Assembly (NCBI GenBank): GCA_004555535.1
Contig: SFHU01000074.1
Coordinates: 1 to 14,227, forward strand
Length of the DNA: 14,227 nt
Reading direction: 5' to 3'
Source of the DNA: Clostridiales bacterium
Lineage (GTDB): Bacteria > Bacillota > Clostridia > Christensenellales > Aristaeellaceae
Position 1 is the stretch's first letter. Every line of letters begins with the position of its first letter. Both the position numbers and the translations under genes were made by a program. The notes beneath the pieces were generated by a model. The model saw only the letters and a program-made list of their open reading frames with translations. It had not been told where the DNA came from and searched no databases. Shown here piece by piece: positions 10,867 to 14,227 of the stretch.

Positions 10867-11928
10867 TTAGCCCTTCGCGTAGCGGTGGATCTGCTCGAGC
10901 ACGGCCTGCGTGCCGTTGGCGTCGGGCAGCGCTGCGAGGCGCTGGGCCAGCAGGGCGCGATCCTCCCAGAGCGCGTCGATCGCGGCGACCAGGGATTCCG
11001 CGTTCAGGTCGCTCTGGAGCATGACGTGCGCGAGGCCGCGCGCCTTGAGCGAATTGGCGTTGAGCACCTGGTCGCCGCGGCCGCTGTGATAGGGGATGAG
11101 CAGCGCCGGCTTGCACAGCGCCATGATCTCGGAGAGCGAGTTGGAGCCCGCGCGGGAGAGCATGATGTCCGCGCAGGCGAAGGCATCCGGCAGCTCAGCA
11201 GAGAGATACTCGAACTGACGATAGCCCGCCATGCCCTCGAGCTCCGGCGCAAGGTTGCCCTTGCCGCAGACGTGGAGCACGTCAAAGCGCTTCGTCAGCT
11301 CGGAAAGCGCCTCCCGCAGCACGGCGTTGACCGACTGCGCGCCCAGGGAGCCGCCGATCATCATCAGCACGGGCTTCTGTCCGTCGAAGCCGGCCAGCGC
11401 GAGGCCGCGCTCGCGGGAGCCGGAAAAGACCATGTCGCGCAGGGGCGTTCCGGTCTGCACGGCCTTGCTGCCCAGCAGCCCGGCACATTCGGGGAACGTC
11501 GTGCAGATCGCCTTGGCGAAGGGCTTGCAGAGCTTGTTGGCCAGGCCGGGGGTGATGTCGCTCTCGTGCATGACCACGGGCACGCGGCAAAGCGCCGCAC
11601 CGAAGACGACAGGCACGCTGACAAAGCCGCCCTTGGAAAAGACGATGGAGGGCTTCAGCCTGCGGATGAGCGCAAAGCTCTGGAATGCCCCGGCGATGAC
11701 GCGGAACGGATCCGTGAAATTCTTGAGATCGAAATAGCGGCGCAGCTTGCCGGAGCTGACGGCGTGATAGACGACGCCCTCCATCGGCTCAATCAGCGAG
11801 CGCTCGATGCCGTTTTTCGTGCCAATGTAATGGATTTCCCAGCCCTCCTCCCTGAGCAGGGGGATGAGCGCCTGATTGGGGGAAACGTGGCCGGCTGTAC
11901 CGCCGCCGGTCAGAACAATGCGTTTCAC
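10867..11928 (-). CDS. murG: UDP-GlcNAc:lipid I N-acetylglucosaminyltransferase MurG
   Basis: MurG adds GlcNAc to lipid I to make lipid II, the last cytoplasmic-face step of peptidoglycan precursor synthesis; it is a peripheral membrane GT-B enzyme (family GT28). It has 353 residues, the normal length. Seen: the glycine-rich loop TGGGTAGHV at 7-15 binding the lipid phosphate; SKGGFVS at 98-104; HESD at 121-124, the Firmicutes-style form of the HEQN motif; a second glycine loop IGGSLGAQ at 191-198; the UDP-sugar site SRAGSNSLSE at 258-267; and GDQVLNAN at 285-292. The start is GTG at 11928-11926, with AGGAGG at 11941-11936 and 7-base spacing. It has its own promoter and stands alone facing the SH3-like gene, instead of lying inside a division/cell-wall cluster; what lay upstream in the genome is lost at the junction near 12,000. 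Confidence 0.96.
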   Translation of the reverse strand: MKRIVLTGGGTAGHVSPNQALIPLLREEGWEIHYIGTKNGIERSLIEPMEGVVYHAVSSGKLRRYFDLKNFTDPFRVIAGAFQSFALIRRLKPSIVFSKGGFVSVPVVFGAALCRVPVVMHESDITPGLANKLCKPFAKAICTTFPECAGLLGSKAVQTGTPLRDMVFSGSRERGLALAGFDGQKPVLMMIGGSLGAQSVNAVLREALSELTKRFDVLHVCGKGNLAPELEGMAGYRQFEYLSAELPDAFACADIMLSRAGSNSLSEIMALCKPALLIPYHSGRGDQVLNANSLKARGLAHVMLQSDLNAESLVAAIDALWEDRALLAQRLAALPDANGTQAVLEQIHRYAKG

Positions 11929-11964
11929 AGAAAGACCTCCTCTATGAAAGAAACAGCTGCTTTC

Positions 11965-11993
11965 ATTATAGCAAGCGCCGGCTTGCGGGTCAA
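11965..11993 (-). promoter_or_regulatory. murG promoter with a palindromic spacer
   Basis: On the minus strand, TTGACC (11993-11988), a 17-base spacer and TATAAT (11970-11965), followed by a leader of about 30 bases and AGGAGG. Sixteen of the 17 spacer bases (11971-11986) form an inverted repeat, GCAAGC-GCCG-GCTTGC. This could be an operator lying between the two promoter boxes, or chance. It shows that sequence belonging with murG reaches at least to 11993. Confidence 0.8.
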
Positions 11994-12006
11994 GGGCGCA
12001 AAGCGG
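11994..12006. other. Junction between murG region and Bacteroidales-like ileS sequence
   Basis: The murG promoter's -35 box ends at 11993, and IleRS-like codons (RKAGWDTHGLPVE in the plus frame) are recognisable from about 11997-12003. There is no room for a gene start, a ribosome site or the first part of ileS. The IleRS frame simply continues open leftward into the murG promoter. The composition and the apparent phylogenetic type of the proteins change here. The most likely cause is a chimeric assembly or cloning join within a short shared sequence; transfer plus deletion is a weaker alternative. Confidence 0.75.
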
Positions 12007-13457
12007 GATGGGACACGCACGGACTGCCCGTAGAGCTCGCCGTGGAGAAAAGCCTCGGCATCACGAAGGAGGATATAGGCAAGAAAATATGTGTTGACGA
12101 CTATAACGATGCGTGTCGCAAGAATGTCATGATGTACACCGACGAGTGGACACAACTGACGGACAAGATGGGCTACTGGGTGGATACCACCGACCCCTAT
12201 ATCACTTACGACAACCGTTATATCGAGTCGGTATGGTGGCTTCTAGCTCAGCTTTATAAGAAAGGACTCCTTTACAAGGGCTACACCATCCAGCCCTACA
12301 GCCCCGCCGCGGGCACGGGTCTGAGTTCGCACGAGCTCAATCAGCCGGGCTGCTACCGCGATGTCAAGGACACCACGTGCACGGCACAGTTCGAGCTCAT
12401 CGACGCCCCCGCGGTGTTCGGCAGCTGGGGCAAGGCATGCCTGCTGGCATGGACCACAACACCGTGGACACTTCCTTCCAACACCGCATTGGCCGTAGGC
12501 CCCTCGCTCGATTATGATATCATAGAGACCTACAACCGCTTCTCGGGCGAGAAGATCTCCGTGGGCATAGCTGCCGATCTTGTGGCATCCTACTTCAGCG
12601 CCGAAGGCGCCGAGGCCGATATGGATAGCTTCAAACCCGGTGATAAGGTGCTGCCTTACCGCAGGATAGCCACCGTGAAAGGTAGCGACCTCATCGGTAT
12701 TCGTTACCGTCAGCTGCTGCCGTGGGTCAATCCCGGCGAGGGTGCTTTCCGCGTCATCCCCGGCGATTATGTCACCACGTCGGACGGTACCGGTATCGTT
12801 CATATAGCCGGCACTTTCGGTGCCGACGACCTCCGCGTAAGCCGTGCCGCCGGCGTGCCGCCACTGCATATGACCGACCGCGAAGGCCGCATCCGTCCTA
12901 TGGTGGACATGACGGGCCGCTTCTACCGCATCGAGGACCTCGACCCCGATTTCGTGGACAGGATGGTCAACCGCGACGAATACTCCCGCTGGGCCGGCCG
13001 TTACGTCAAGAATGCCTACGACCCCGAAGCCACTGACGACACCGAAACTCTCGACGTGGCTATCTGTATGGAGCTCAAGGCCACAGGCAAGGTGTTCGGC
13101 ATAGCCAAGCACGTGCACAGCTACCCCCACTGCTGGCGCACCGACAAGCCCGTGCTCTATTATCCTCTCGACTCATGGTTCATCAAGTCCACCGCCGTGC
13201 GCGAACGCCTGATGGAACTCAATGATACGATACTGTGGAAACCGACCTCCACGGGCACAGGCCGTTTCGGCAAATGGCTTGAGAATCTTCAGGACTGGAA
13301 CCTGTCGCGCAGCCGCTTCTGGGGCACACCCCTGCCCATATGGCGCACCGAGGACGAGTCAGAGGAGATGATAATCGACTCCCTCGCCACTCTCGACGCC
13401 GAAATCGACAAGGCCGTCGCCGCTGGATTCATGGCTTCCAATCCCTTGAAAGACAAA
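12000..13457 (+). pseudogene. ileS: Isoleucyl-tRNA synthetase fragment (both ends missing)
   Basis: Internal piece of IleRS, which charges tRNA-Ile. It begins at RKAGWDTHGLPVE, just after where the HIGH nucleotide-binding motif should be, and stops before the KMSKS loop, so both catalytic signatures and the anticodon-binding region are absent. What remains is part of the Rossmann fold and nearly all of the CP1 editing domain: WTTTPWTLPSNTALAV from 12450; GTGIVHIAGTFGADD around 12786-12830, where the usual AP is AG; then PHCWRTDKPVLYYPLDSWFI and LSRSRFWGTPLPIWRTEDE. Wording such as IQPYSPAAGTGLSSHELNQPGCYRDVKDTT is that of Bacteroidales-type IleRS. A GTG at 12042 is in frame but follows no ribosome site and is an ordinary Val codon. 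The frame passes without a stop into the miaB piece. It cannot be functional alone. Confidence 0.85.
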
Positions 13458-13463
13458 GGATTC
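13449..13463. other. In-frame junction between ileS and miaB fragments
   Basis: IleRS-type sequence (DKAVAAGFMASNPLKD) runs into MiaB-type sequence (KGFKEVTLLGQNVNSY) with no linker. The few residues K-D-K-G-F at 13449-13463 would fit either parent, so a short identical stretch probably allowed the join. The joining is in frame, producing one long open frame that ends at 14210. Confidence 0.7.
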
Positions 13464-14210
13464 AAGGAGGTTACGCTTTTAGGACAGAATGTCAATTCTT
13501 ACCTCTTCAAGGAAGATGGCAATGAGACTGACTTTGCTGATCTGCTTGCCATAGTGGCAGACGCTGCTCCTGAAATGAGGATTCGTTTTTCTACGAGCAA
13601 TCCTGAAGACATGAGCGACAAGATCCTTGAGACAATGGCAGCTCACAAGAACATCTGCAAGCACCTGCATCTGCCCGTACAGTCGGGATCAAGCTCTGTG
13701 CTGAAGCGCATGAACCGCAAATACGACCGCGAGTGGTATCTTGACCGCATAGCTGCCGTCAAGCGCATCATGCCTGAATGCGGCATTTCGACCGATGTGT
13801 TCTGCGGATTCAGCGGAGAGACACTCGAAGACCAGCAGCAGACACTCAGCCTGATGAGAGAGGTTGGTTTCGACTCTGCCTTCATGTTCAAGTACAGCGA
13901 GCGACCTGGCACATTTGCCTCACGCCACTACCCTGACGACATCGCCGAGGAAGAGAAGATCCGCCGACTCAACGAGATCATCGCACTACAGAATGAACTA
14001 TCGCTCGAAAGCAACCGCCGCGATATCGGCAAGACATTCGAAGTGCTCGTCGAAGGCTACAGCAAACGCAGCCGCGAACAGATGTGCGGACGCACCCAGC
14101 AGAACAAAATGATCGTTTTCCCCAAGGGCGATGCAAAGCCTGGAGACTTCGTAATGGTGAAGGTATCAGAAGCAACTTCAGCAACTATGCTTGGCGAAAT
14201 TGTAGGATAA
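13455..14210 (+). pseudogene. miaB: tRNA methylthiotransferase MiaB fragment (C-terminal part only)
   Basis: C-terminal half of MiaB, the radical-SAM enzyme that adds the 2-methylthio group to i6A37 of tRNAs. Present: EVTLLGQNVNSY (from 13467), the radical-SAM barrel elements RFSTSNPEDMSDKI and HLHLPVQSGSSSVLKRMNRKYDREWYLDRI (around 13660-13755), FCGFSGETLEDQQQTL, FMFKYSERPGTFASRHYPDD, and a C-terminal TRAM RNA-binding domain (about 14018-14207). Absent: the N-terminal UPF0004 domain with its three cluster cysteines and the radical-SAM CxxxCxxC motif, so it is not a working enzyme. The original stop TAA at 14208-14210 is kept. Wording such as SLMREVGFDSAFMFKYSERPGT fits Bacteroidales. Base composition looks less GC-rich than the ileS piece. 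It is fused in frame to the ileS fragment. Confidence 0.85.
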
Positions 14211-14227
14211 TCACTACTTTTAGTGCT

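Noticed and set aside
12000..14210. A new tRNA-modification/editing fusion enzyme
   Set aside because: Both halves lack their catalytic motifs and are cut within folded domains, the left end has no start signal, and the neighbouring join also looks artificial. A chimera explains it better.
14212..14225. Small hairpin CACTA-CTTT-TAGTG after the miaB stop
   Set aside because: A 5-bp AT-containing stem at the very edge of the window; what follows cannot be seen, so a terminator cannot be supported.

Overview
The window looks like a metagenome-type contig made of two unlike parts. Bases 1 to about 11,995 read as one GC-rich, anaerobic, Gram-positive-type (Clostridia-like Firmicutes) chromosome segment. 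The signs are consensus sigma-A promoters with 17-base spacers, AGGAGG ribosome sites, strong GC-rich hairpin terminators followed by T runs, a homodimeric-type pyruvate:ferredoxin oxidoreductase, a Firmicutes-style MurG with a HESD motif, and a membrane-anchored Thr-Pro-rich SH3-like protein. Bases from about 12,000 to the end carry pieces of two housekeeping genes (ileS, miaB) whose encoded proteins look like Bacteroidales versions. Both are cut inside conserved domains and joined without any intergenic DNA. I read this end as a chimera, most likely an assembly artefact, not as a real locus.

Layout: (1) 1-4307, plus strand, a probable operon. It has two sugar-type ABC importer permeases (MalF-like, cut by the left edge, then MalG-like), then an HlyD/MacA-like adaptor and a MacB/FtsX-like permease whose start overlaps the adaptor's stop. 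No ATPase and no solute-binding protein lie in the window. A 15-bp hairpin at 4321-4366 ends the unit and probably also serves the converging tauE gene. (2) 4400-5173, minus strand, a TauE/SafE-family anion exporter with a near-consensus promoter. (3) 5174-5533, a divergent control region with one promoter facing each way. (4) 5534-9016, plus strand, pyruvate:ferredoxin oxidoreductase (nifJ/por), driven by a perfect TTGACA-17-TATAAT promoter and closed by its own terminator. (5) 9213-10748, plus strand, a single-gene unit for a bitopic protein with an acidic cytoplasmic tail, one membrane helix, a long TP-rich linker and three SH3-like repeats. (6) 10867-11928, minus strand, murG with its own promoter. 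(7) about 12,000-14,210, the ileS/miaB chimera.

How they work together: PFOR is the central fermentative enzyme (pyruvate to acetyl-CoA, CO2 and reduced ferredoxin). The sugar permeases would feed such a fermentation. MurG and the SH3-like protein concern the cell envelope. The genes otherwise look like separate transcription units that happen to be neighbours. I found no CRISPR array, tRNA, rRNA, insertion sequence or integrase, and nothing convincing as a new defence or mobile system. The most unusual intact items are the ATPase-less adaptor/permease pair, the three-repeat SH3-like surface protein, and a palindrome that fills the spacer of the murG promoter.
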